Assembly (NCBI GenBank): GCA_002099365.1
Contig: MSED01000006.1
Location: forward strand, 1,798,001 to 1,862,000
Source: Phialophora verrucosa
Taxonomy: Eukaryota; Ascomycota; Eurotiomycetes; Chaetothyriales; Herpotrichiellaceae
DNA: 64,000 nt
Direction: 5' to 3'
The translations under genes and the position numbers were made by a program. Shown here piece by piece: positions 55,174 to 64,000 of this stretch. Positions within the stretch are counted from its first letter, which is position 1, and every line of letters begins with the position of its first letter. Under the pieces are notes generated by a model, which searched no databases, was not told the DNA's origin, and was given only the letters and a program-made list of their open reading frames with translations.

Positions 55174-56670
55174 TCAGTTCTCCATATAGTTAGCTGAGAT
55201 GAATCGTCGCTGGTCGCGATATTTCCCTTTCGACGCCTTGTTTGCTGGCAACTTTCTCGGACTCTGCATGCCTGCCTCCCCAACTCCACGCATAATCATG
55301 GGCAACGCGTCCAAGACTTGTTTGTTGCCCTCAAAGTAGTGGTTGACAAAGCCACTCCCCAGCAGTCTCCGAACCGCGTTCAGTCGCATCAGCTTCCACC
55401 ATTTGTCGACTCGCATCTCCCCTTCGCGATGAATACGAACCACCATCTTCGAGGAATTATTGGACTGGAGGCCCGATCTGGGGTCCTCTACGGTCAGCAA
55501 GATTGTGGCAAACGCTTGATGCAGTGATCTCTTGTCCCGTCGGTTCATCGACTTGGTACTCAGTGAGGCGAGAGCGTTCACCTTGTCCACAACCTCCTTG
55601 GCGTTGTGGTATGGGTTATATCGTTTGATCAGGTAAGACTGGATATGGGGTCGGCCTGACAGTTCTTCCTCTGGCGAGTCTTCTTCTTCGGAAGATTCGT
55701 CGTCTTCTTCGCGTGGCGTGTAGCACTTCTCGAACAGCAGGGCAATGTTCTCACCCGCTGCGATCTGCACTTTTGCATTGTCAGCGTCGAGCTGATCAAG
55801 GAACGTCGTGACAGCATCCTCCGACTCGTGCTCGAGATCATCCACTTCGGTTGCCAGCAAACCGTAAGTGTGCAGGGCGGCTGCAACGACCTCAGCGCTG
55901 TCGTCGGCGTTGACGAAAGCGCCATCGCTCGCGACCACCTCGTGCAAGAAGGTCATGACGTCCAGTATCTCATCGTCTCCAGCACCACCAAAGACAGTGC
56001 AGATACCGAGAGAATATATCGCAGCCGCCTTGACCGGTGCCGACTGAGAATCCGCAATGGTACGTTTCAAGGGCGAGGACACTGTCTCGTAGAGACTCGA
56101 CGCCGCGTATGTGATGGCTGTAAGTGCTAGTGCCCGCAGAGCCATCGTGGTCTCGGTCTCGCTCGATTCTGCTTTGATGCTCCGCAGGAACGCTGGTAGT
56201 AGCTCTTCGACTCGGTTATAGAGTACATCAGCCAGGTAATGGGATGCCACGTATTTTGCATAGACCGTCAAGTGATGTTCCCTGGTTTGAGTGCTCGAGC
56301 CCTTGCGATCGAGGATTTCATCGATGATGTTGTTGACCGCGAATCGAGCCTGGTCAGTGGTATACTCGTTGATATCGTCGGTTTCGAGGAGAGCGTCTAT
56401 GGAGTTGATACTACGCGCCACAGTGTTAGTGCCATCCGCAGGCAGGTCAGGTGAGGCTAAATCGAGGTACCTCTGTGTGGTGTCGTCACTGAGATTGCCT
56501 TTGTCAAGATCCTCATCGTCAGAGGCATCTCTGCTCTGCACGCGGGAGGCAGCGCGCGAGTTCGGGGCCGAGTTTCCTCGTGAACTTCCTCGGGAGGATT
56601 GCTTAGACTGGGCCTTTTTCGAGACGGTCTTGCCGCTCTCGAGCGCCTTGCGTCTCAGGTCGTCGTGCAT
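55174..56670 (-). CDS. interferon-related developmental regulator (IFRD) family protein
   Basis: IFRD proteins are helical-repeat (armadillo-like) factors; the human members act in transcription and ribosome-related stress control, and the fungal role is unclear. The open frame gives 498 aa. Residues 1-70 are Ser/Arg/Gln-rich and disordered. The IFRD domain follows with LLPAFLRSIKAESSETETTM, ALRALALTAITYAA, KAAAIYSLGICTVFGGAGDD and FLDQLDADNAKVQIAAGENI. The C-terminal block has MNRRDKRSLHQAFATILLTVED and the conserved tail MRVDKWWKLMRLNAVRRLLG and FVNHYF. A 60-bp in-frame segment, 56470-56411, has a GTACCT donor, CACTAAC branch site and TAG acceptor; removing it gives TTQSINSIDALLE and 478 aa, which is probably the real form. 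Confidence 0.88.
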   Translation of the reverse strand: MHDDLRRKALESGKTVSKKAQSKQSSRGSSRGNSAPNSRAASRVQSRDASDDEDLDKGNLSDDTTQRYLDLASPDLPADGTNTVARSINSIDALLETDDINEYTTDQARFAVNNIIDEILDRKGSSTQTREHHLTVYAKYVASHYLADVLYNRVEELLPAFLRSIKAESSETETTMALRALALTAITYAASSLYETVSSPLKRTIADSQSAPVKAAAIYSLGICTVFGGAGDDEILDVMTFLHEVVASDGAFVNADDSAEVVAAALHTYGLLATEVDDLEHESEDAVTTFLDQLDADNAKVQIAAGENIALLFEKCYTPREEDDESSEEEDSPEEELSGRPHIQSYLIKRYNPYHNAKEVVDKVNALASLSTKSMNRRDKRSLHQAFATILLTVEDPRSGLQSNNSSKMVVRIHREGEMRVDKWWKLMRLNAVRRLLGSGFVNHYFEGNKQVLDALPMIMRGVGEAGMQSPRKLPANKASKGKYRDQRRFISANYMEN

Positions 56671-57660
56671 TGTGAGGCTTCTATTGGCCGTCTAAAATTG
56701 TATGATTTGCTCAGATAGTTATGTCCAAGATGTTCTAATCTGTATTGCTTGCGCCGACGTTGACTGCGGTGGGAGTGCGTCAAGTCACCCTTTGGGTCTC
56801 GAGGCTCGATAAGACAGGTGATGTGGCGGAAGTCGTTGAATTTCCATGTGGGAGGAATTCGTTCTGCTGATGTACACGGCGCAGAGAAGGGAGGATTTTG
56901 CAAGGTCCTCAGAAGAAGGCAGAAGCGCACGGTAAGTTTGGTAAGTGGCAGAGCCAGACATTAAATCACAACGCACAATAGGAAGCGGTCAAAGTGAAGT
57001 GAAAGGCAACCAAGAAATGTGAGGGGACTCGGCACGGGATTGGGCCACCCACAAAGCGGGCTTCAATCGCCACCACTGCCAGAACCTGGGGAGGCACCCC
57101 GCGAGGACCTTGCCAGCACATGCCTCCTCCTCACATCTTGACTGCACCGCTCACCTCGGGCTAGTCACTGACAAGTCACACTCGGCAAACCCGAAGTCAC
57201 CCGCGTTCGACTTGCAGTGGCAGCTGATCAAGGCCAGATCCTGGAGTGAGCGCTCACACTATGACGGCAGATGGCCTCTGGGCGCCCATCCACCTACTCT
57301 CACCTCCGTGAAAATCCCGGATTTCAAATCCATGCTCTGTGATATGCACCATGGCCAATACTTAGAAAACGAGCGGTTGTCATGCCAAAGAGCTTGAAGA
57401 GGTAGCACTACCTGGTCACTAAGGAGAAAGAGTTTGAGCATTGAGCAGTTGCATTTCCCTTCCACTTTCGCCCTTCACGCCCAGTTCAGCCTGATCCAAG
57501 ATGACCTCCGTACCCTGCTCGCATATTTCCTCGATGTTGTGTTCATCTCACTGTGTGTGCCGTAGAGGCGTAGCTGTGATGTGGACCATGTACAGCATTT
57601 TGTTGATAGCTAGGCGATGCACCTTAACCTTTGTTAATGGCAAGATCCATGATGGATGGT
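56671..57660. other. intergenic, IFRD promoter and NBR1 3' flank
   Basis: About 990 bp between two minus-strand genes. The IFRD promoter lies at the low-coordinate end. No gene, repeat or RNA is recognised. Confidence 0.4.
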
Positions 57661-60309
57661 TCACTTGGCCACAGATCGATGTGCCTCTGAGAAGAAGTCC
57701 TCATCACTCGCATCCAAGATATCGTACTCCTCGTCAGTCAGGAAGTCTTCGTCATCACTATCCGATTCCTCCAATTCAAGACTCTCGACATCTTCAAGTA
57801 ACTCTTGTTCCTCGGTCTTGGTCGTAGGCTCCATCACTGCCGCTGGCGCTTCTTCAACCTGTCCTTCGCGGACGTCGTGTACGCTAGAGATGGGAGACTC
57901 TTTCTCGAGCTTAGGGAAGATCATGGTTGAGCTGTCCTGAGACTTGTCGTTCTCTTTAGGCTCGTCGACCGCTTCCGCAACAATCGGGGCAGGTGGCAAA
58001 ATGTGAGAGCGAATCGGCAGTTCGACAGGAGTCGAGCGGACTTCAATGTCCACCCAGAGTTTGTGACCGAATGGAATGCCGCCGGGGGTCTTGACACGCC
58101 AATAAGAAATGGATCGTCCCTCGCGAGCCGGGGACTTGAGGAGAACCGTGAAGACTGCAGTCTTGCCAGGTTCAAGAGGAGAAGCTAAGACATTGCTGCG
58201 GTTTGCCATCGTCATAGCACTCACACTGGATGGGTGGAGGACATCGAGATTGCGCATGTCGTCACCACCAATGTAGTACACGGCACAGCCCGCTGGCCAG
58301 GCCTCAGGGCCGGGGTTTCGCAAAGTCCAGGATTGAGAGACAAAGTGGTTGGGAGCAACCTTAGTGCCATCCGGAGTCGAGTCAGAGACATACCAGGCTT
58401 GGAGGTCTTTGTGGATCATCCTGACGGGTGGGGTATCATTCGATCTGGAGATCTCAGTCATCGCGGGGACAACTTCGGTAGGGCTGACTTCAGCAACAGT
58501 CTGCACCTGGGTCGCGGCGTTGGTAGACGTCGATCTAGCCGTCTCAGTAGCCGCATGCTTGGCCATTGGTCGATCACCCAACTGCGCGGTCTTCTGACCA
58601 GTCTCATCTCCGTGCTGAGTAGTAATGGAGACATGGCGGATGGGCAGCTTCATCTTGATCAGAGGGTGAGATGCGTTGTGTCCGTTGTTAGGCAAAGCCT
58701 CACAATTGGCGCAGAAATCGGTGTCGTGGCAGACAGCGCACTTGTATCTGTCGCCAGTGATATACCCTTTGTAGGATGTGCACAGAGGCCCATCGCAGTA
58801 GATGCCACGGTGGGTTGGCCTCGTAACACGTATGGTACTGATCGGCGTGTAAATGGGTGCGAATCGATGGCCGGGGTGCTTCTCGCTGGCAGTTGCAATG
58901 CAAGTCGCACAATAGTCAAAGTCGGGGCAGGACAGGCATTTGTGTCGAACACCGTAGACACCCTACTCGGAGTCAGTCTGAAAAATCATTCAATGGTGTC
59001 GTTTGAGGCTTACATCATTGCAGCCATCGCAAATAGCTTCGTGACGAACACCGCGTCCTGGAGCACAGAGCGCCTTAATAGCCATTTCGTCTTTGACTGC
59101 CTCTGGCTCTTGTGCCTCGAAACTGTGGGAGGGATCGTGGCCATGCTCATTATCGCGGAAGCAAGACAAGCAAAGATCATAGTCGGGGCATTCCTGGCAG
59201 GTGAAAAACTCACGAGCGGGCATTTCTGTCTCACAGTTAGCTAGCGCACAAGACTGTCTTCTCGGGGCCATACGGCAGATGCAAGAGTTGCAGGTCAAGT
59301 CATCACCATCCTGCTCAGGGCTGATGGGCGTGACCAGCTCCGCAGTCGGAGCCTTGGAGAGCTTCTTTGGAGGAAGAGTCTCGGTGGTACTGGGGATGAC
59401 CATTCCGTTCACAATGGACCGCTTCAGCAACCAGTGCTCATCTCCATCGCAAGTGATTCCGGCGTCAATGCAAGCCTTGCAGAGATCGAAGTCACCGCCC
59501 TCGCAGATACCGCAGTGATAATGTTCATTTGGAACAGACGAGCCGCAGTGATTGCAGTCAATGGTGTATGAAGTGGTTGGGAAGTCGCTCATTTGAGGAA
59601 GAGTAGGCAGGCTGTAGACATCCTTGCTGCTGTACAGAGAAGCGGGTTTGGCAGGTTGATCGCTATTGCCGACATCGAGATCAAAGGCACCTGGGATGGC
59701 ACATTTTGGGGAGAATTGGCAATTCTTTTGGAACGGCTTGAAAGACGGTCGCGCACCATTGCCCACAGGTTGGGACAGGACGGTCTCGAGAAAGGTGTTT
59801 CTCGGCTCAGTTTGGGAAACGGCGGGCTTCGTCATTTCCATTGCCCCGTTCGCCACCAGTTGTTCCTTTACAGGTTTTCTCTCAACGGTAGCCCTCAAAC
59901 GCAGCTTGAGCTTGGCCTTTGCCGCCCGGTAGAGTTGCTTGTAAACAGCCGGGTTGTTGCTATCAAGTGTGATATAGGTTCCGGCGGAGTCAGAAAAACG
60001 GTCGAAGCGGACCTCTTGCTCGGGAGGAATGGCAAGCAAGGTTCGAAGCTGTAGCAGAAAGGGCAGTTAGCTTTATCTTGTCTCGGGATCGTGGAATTCG
60101 TCTCAAGTGAAGCAGGGCTGAGTGACAGCCTAGAGATAGTATAGTCAAGGCTGACGGTCGGCAGACCTACGCACCTTCTGAGGAAGCACGGTGGCACCGA
60201 GGTCACGAAGGGGCAACTTAAACCTCCTGTTTGTGCCGTCGATGATGACCTTGACAGTGATGGGAGTGTCAGGCCCAACAGGACCTGTGTGAGAATGGGG
60301 TGTAGCCAT
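57661..60309 (-). CDS. nbr1: NBR1-type selective autophagy receptor
   Basis: NBR1 carries cargo to autophagosomes and, in fission yeast, to endosomes. Three exons (60309-60175, 60048-59014, 58962-57661) give 823 aa; the introns are 126 and 51 bp. Domains in order: a PB1-like domain (about 17-100; ITVKVIIDGTNRRFKLPL, then FDRFSDSAGTYITLDS); four ZZ zinc fingers (about 208-250, 298-358, 385-445 and 456-500) recognisable from repeated CxxC pairs and D-F/Y-D-L/Y/F-C elements such as GGDFDLCKAC, CPDYDLCLSC, CPDFDYCATC and HDTDFCANC; the NBR1 (four-tryptophan) domain (about 578-700; SQSWTLRNPGPEAW, GGIPFGHKLWVDIEV); and an acidic C-terminus. DEEYDIL near the end fits the W/F/Y-x-x-L LIR motif that binds Atg8. 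No UBA domain is visible, as is usual for fungal members. Confidence 0.93.
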
Positions 60310-61939
60310 GATGGGGTTAGGCGGTGTCGACTGCGTCAGACCGTAGTTGCACCCTGCGGGCGGGTTGCAAAGAGTCGGTCAGATCAGGGTTGAAGGGTAG
60401 ACCTCACAAACGCAAGAACATGGAAGAACGGTGTCTCCTATCAGAGTAGGAGATACAGAGATGGAAGGAAAGAGACACAGGTGGTAGAATGAGGATGGAT
60501 AAGAGGTCGTGGAGGTGGTCAAGCAGAGGCCAGTGGAGAGATGACGGGTGCAAGCTCGAAAGCGGCAGCCTGGCTGAGGCAATCGTTCACTCGGTGCTCT
60601 TCCCCGCCTTCAAGTGCACGTGACAATGTCCGAGTAGGCCATCAAACTGAAAGGCAGTGAGCGGCGAGCGGCAAGGCGGATGTTGGTTTCCACCGATAAT
60701 TCGTGGAACAACACACCAATGAAACCGCACCCTGGAAGGCACCCTGGAAGGTAACGTACTCGTAAGCATCCTTTGAAAATGGCCATACTGCGCAATACAT
60801 TCGAAAAACCACGAAGCAACACATGACTCTGTAGTTTGTTAGCTACGACGGAATGACCTGGACCCCGCAAAACTGAGTTCATCTAATGTCCGTTCCACTA
60901 TTATCTCTCTAAGATCTTGACCTTCTTCCCTGTACGTCACCTCATATCGAGCGAGAAAATCGGTTAGTCCTCTCCAGAGCAGAAGAAAGTAAAGAATGCA
61001 TATGGTTCAATAGCGCTATCACCAACAAAGCTTCCGTGGCTTTCAGTATCCTTCACAATCACCCTACCCAGGTACATGCTCGCTTTCCTCCTGGAAACCA
61101 ATATGGCATAACCCTTTTGCAAACCGGACTCTGAGCACGGTCCCTGAACCATCTGACTTGGTGCAAGGCGGAAGCACGATTCCTAGGTAGAGTGACACGG
61201 TAGCCAACGACACAACCTGGGACCATGGGTCAAACAAAACGCCGTTGCTGCTTATCGTGACGAACACTGAAGCTGAAAGGACAACGTGAATGTTCGTGAA
61301 TGTCCCGTGAAATGAAGGGTCGAGAGGCAACAGTTGGCAGACGTGGAATTCAGGGCAATGCTGGCATTCGCTGGAGGGATCCAGCGTGTGTCTGCCTAGC
61401 TCCTGTCTGAGAATACTGTTGCCGGTCCTCACAAGTGTACTGTGCAGAGTTGCCAAAATGTGGCCTCTAGTCGGTTTTGTCTCACTCTCAAGGAGTACGC
61501 CCCAGTGCTACTGAAGAGTGTCAAGCAGCTCTTCTCTCAACCCCTCCGTGCTAGCAACCTCCTTCGGCGGCTGGTTGGTCAGTGACAGCCTCAACTAGAC
61601 AATGACAACACCAGGCTCGACTAGCCCTGAATCCACACATCAACCTTGGGTCCCCCTCGGGTTTCTCTCTTTAAGCCACGCTCACCAAGGAATCTAACAA
61701 TCAACGACCGTTTCCTTTTTCAACCACGAGATATAATGTACATGAAGAAATTGTAAGGTGGATATCTCGAAGTCGTGATTGTGAGACAAGACAGAAGGGA
61801 AAGGTCTTTCCTTTTCGAAAGCCTATTACAGTGTCCACAAACCTGCTTGCTCATCAAATGCAGCAGTACTCCTCAACTCCATGGCCCGCTGAACACGTGA
61901 AGTCAAAACAAATGAGAAAGGAATCCCACCACCCGGATA
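60310..61939. other. intergenic region (1.6 kb), NBR1 promoter
   Basis: The region holds the NBR1 promoter and leader and the 3' flank of the CASC3 gene, both minus strand. ACGTACTCGTA at 60754-60764 is a further GTAC-rich motif copy, and CACCCTGGAAGG is tandemly repeated near 60728-60750. No gene is recognised. Confidence 0.4.
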
Positions 61940-64000
61940 TTAGCCAGACTGTGCCGGATAGAACATTGCCGTAGGAACAGAATTGTAGTAGAAAGGGCCT
62001 TGGCCCGGCACTCCGTCAGCCATAGGCATGATGCTCCCATTCGGCGCCAGCGGAAACTGCGGCATGCCCGATTGAGCCCCAGGAGTGAACATGGTCGGAT
62101 TATAGTAGTAGACCATGCCGTTCGTCTCATGAGCCATCATACTGCCAGGCACGCCGCCTTCAGCAGGTCCTGCGGGCGGCATGTAGCTCACTGGATGTGA
62201 TTGCGAACCAGGGATGAAGTTTGGTGCCAATGCTGGTCCACCCATTGGAAGTCCAAATGAGCCGGTATCAGCGATGGACGGATAGAAGACTGGTCCGTTG
62301 TTATACGGCGCACCATAATAGGTCGGTCCGCCCATAACCGGGTATGGTTGAAACCCTGGCGCATAGACTGCCCCTTCCGGGATCTGTGATAAGGGTGTCG
62401 CTGCAGCCACTGAGGAAACTGTGGGCTGGACAGGCGGAGCACCAGCCTTTTCGTCCGGATATGGATTGCCAAAGTGCGTGGGGACTTGCTGATGGAAGGG
62501 CTGCTCTTGCTGTTGCTGAGGAGCCTTGAATTGGAATGACGCCGGAGATTCAATATCCGCCAAAGAAACAGCCTTCTGAGGGCGAGGCTGATGCATGGGA
62601 ATAGTCGTAGAGTGACCTCCGTACATTGCAGGGAACGGCAACTGCACCGCCGGAATGTGATTGATAGGCATTGGGGCATGGCCATTCACCCTAGGAGCAT
62701 GCATGAGAGCCGGTGAAGGCCCAGCTGAGGGCATGCGGACCACTGGTCGAGTGCCGTCAATGGCTGTGGGGATATGGCGAGACATGACTGATTCTGTGGG
62801 TGACCTGATGCCGTCTCGCATGGTAGATGCTCCGATGGAAGATTTCCGGCTCATAGCAACACTAGGAGTATAGCCACCATATATGCTCGGTCTGCGGCTT
62901 CCATTGAAGCTTCCTCTGCCACGGCCCCGTCCATAACCTTGTTGATTTGGTCGCAGAGCTCGGGGTATGAAGATGAAGGATCGGTCGGTGCTGGGGAAGA
63001 TGTACCGCGGTGCAGCATCTGGAATAGACACACGCACAGGCTTGTCTCTTCTCAACGGAGGCCGGTGCTGGGGAAGAAGGGTATGGTGCTTCTTGACGAC
63101 ATTTGGCACAACGGCCTTCTGAACCATGCCAGGCAATGATACCTGCACGTTGACATTTCCTAGGACCGTGGTGAAGGAGAAGGACCTATTCGGTGCAGAT
63201 GTGGTGGACGTCGGTCTGCTTGGTTCTTTTCTGACTTCATTTGCCGTATGGGCTGGCTTGCTCCGATTCTGTTCCGCCATGGTTTCATTTTCGTGCTCGT
63301 CATGAAGATCATGCGCCCAAGGCTTGTCCGTAGGTTCGTTGGACCCTGGTAGTCGACTGCGCATGTCAGCAGATGCATACATTAACGTGTTTTGTACTCA
63401 CCTTGGGTTCATGGGAGGACCATAGCCGCGGCCACGGCCCCGTCCAAAAGGCCTGGCATTTGGAGCCGTAGAGGACGAGTTCCGGTCGTCATGAAGGAAG
63501 AAGCCACCTCTGTTCGGGACGAAAGCAGGATTCGCGTTCCTCTGGCGGATGTATTCTTGATGCTCTCTGCGCGCACGCTGTGCGGGAGTCTCGTTCCGAG
63601 GAGCTTTCGGAGGTAATATCTCGGGTGTTGCAGTAGCAGCGTCCGCGGTGGTAGGTAGGTCATCAAACTGAAGTTGTTCCGCCTCTTGTGCCTGCTGGCC
63701 CTGATTCACACCTTGCAGCATTGCCTGCGTGTCCGCCGACAGCTTGAAGTTATCATCAGTGGGCTTCGTCACATCCTTGACGGGCACAACAGACGGCTTT
63801 TGTTGTCGGTCTGTTGAACTCTGTGCTGTCGCTGCGGTTGTTTGGGCCGGATCCCGTTCGTCTCCGCTTGACTCACTGCCTTCGAATTCTACTTCATCGT
63901 CACCGTTGCTGACGGCAGAGCCTTCGCTGAGCGAGTCATCCTCAAAGTCACCCAGCACCGATTCCTCCTCCTCTCCTTCATCCTGCCGGCGCCGGCGTCT
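61940..64000 (-). CDS. exon-junction-complex protein CASC3/Barentsz (Btz), 5' end outside window
   Basis: CASC3/Barentsz is the fourth core subunit of the exon junction complex; its SELOR region wraps around eIF4A3 and links splicing to mRNA localisation, translation and decay. The visible part has two exons (64000-63402 and 63356-61940) joined across a 45-bp intron with a GTGAGT donor and CAG acceptor. Both halves of the eIF4A3-binding region are clear and are split by this intron: NPAFVPNRGGFFLHDDR before it and DKPWAHDLHDE after it. An acidic stretch precedes the first half, with RG-rich runs (GRGRGRGYGP, YGRGRGRGSF). The long C-terminal part is rich in Pro, Gln, Gly, Tyr and Met and probably disordered. 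The start codon lies beyond position 64000. Confidence 0.9.

Noticed and set aside
58234..59244. 336-aa plus-strand open frame opposite NBR1
   Set aside because: It is antisense to well-supported ZZ and NBR1 domain exons and has no recognisable domain.
1..64000. tRNA or 5S rRNA genes
   Set aside because: I scanned intergenic sequence for GGTTCGAAnCC-type B boxes and for fungal 5S-like starts by eye and found none; a covariance-model search would be decisive.
1..64000. Secondary-metabolite cluster
   Set aside because: Two regulators, a thioesterase and a peptidase are present, but there is no polyketide synthase, NRPS, terpene cyclase, P450 or transporter, and the neighbours are housekeeping genes.

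Overview
The window looks like ordinary nuclear chromosome from a filamentous ascomycete (Pezizomycotina). The genes are compact and broken by short introns of about 45-70 bp, usually with GTAAGN or GTGAGN donors, CTAAC or CTGAC branch sites and CAG/TAG acceptors. The gene families (TEN1, fungal GT2, Zn2Cys6 regulators, fungal NBR1, VPS41, TFB2, GPI1) fit this. I cannot assign a genus; Eurotiomycetes or Dothideomycetes are the likeliest classes. Exon joins below were worked out by hand from splice signals, reading phase and remembered family patterns, without RNA data.

Layout. 1-10 kb: SNF7 (ESCRT-III) and TEN1 (telomere) lie head to head, then a large GT2 membrane glycosyltransferase, an F-box-like protein, a small membrane protein and TSR4/PDCD2. 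10-25 kb: a gene-poor stretch, a probable WHI5/NRM1-like regulator, a HExxH metallopeptidase with a jacalin-like tail, a hot-dog thioesterase, a Zn2Cys6 regulator and TFB2 of TFIIH. 25-43 kb: an Hsp70-like ATPase-fold protein, VPS41 head to head with a mitochondrial DUF155 (MRX10/RMND1-type) protein, a GPI-anchored Ser/Thr-rich wall protein, a small membrane protein, GPI1/PIG-Q and a tiny zinc-ribbon gene. 43-64 kb: a fungal transcription-factor-domain protein with no visible zinc cluster, about 5 kb without genes, an AUR1-type PAP2 protein, an IFRD protein, an NBR1 autophagy receptor and the edge-truncated exon-junction-complex protein CASC3/Barentsz.

The genes do not form a biosynthetic cluster, operon or defence island; they are mostly housekeeping. 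Several act in the endosome, vacuole and autophagy route (SNF7, VPS41, NBR1), and two touch the GPI-anchor pathway (GPI1 and a probable GPI-anchored client), but fungal gene order rarely reflects function. I see no transposon, rRNA, tRNA, CRISPR array or AT-rich decayed block.

The points most worth a second look are fine-scale: several introns that leave the reading frame open and would be missed by naive gene calling, a 13-nt and a possible 8-nt microexon, a GTAC-rich short motif that recurs between genes, and a perfect 18-bp palindrome in the long gene-free region. I did not find a clearly new biological system.
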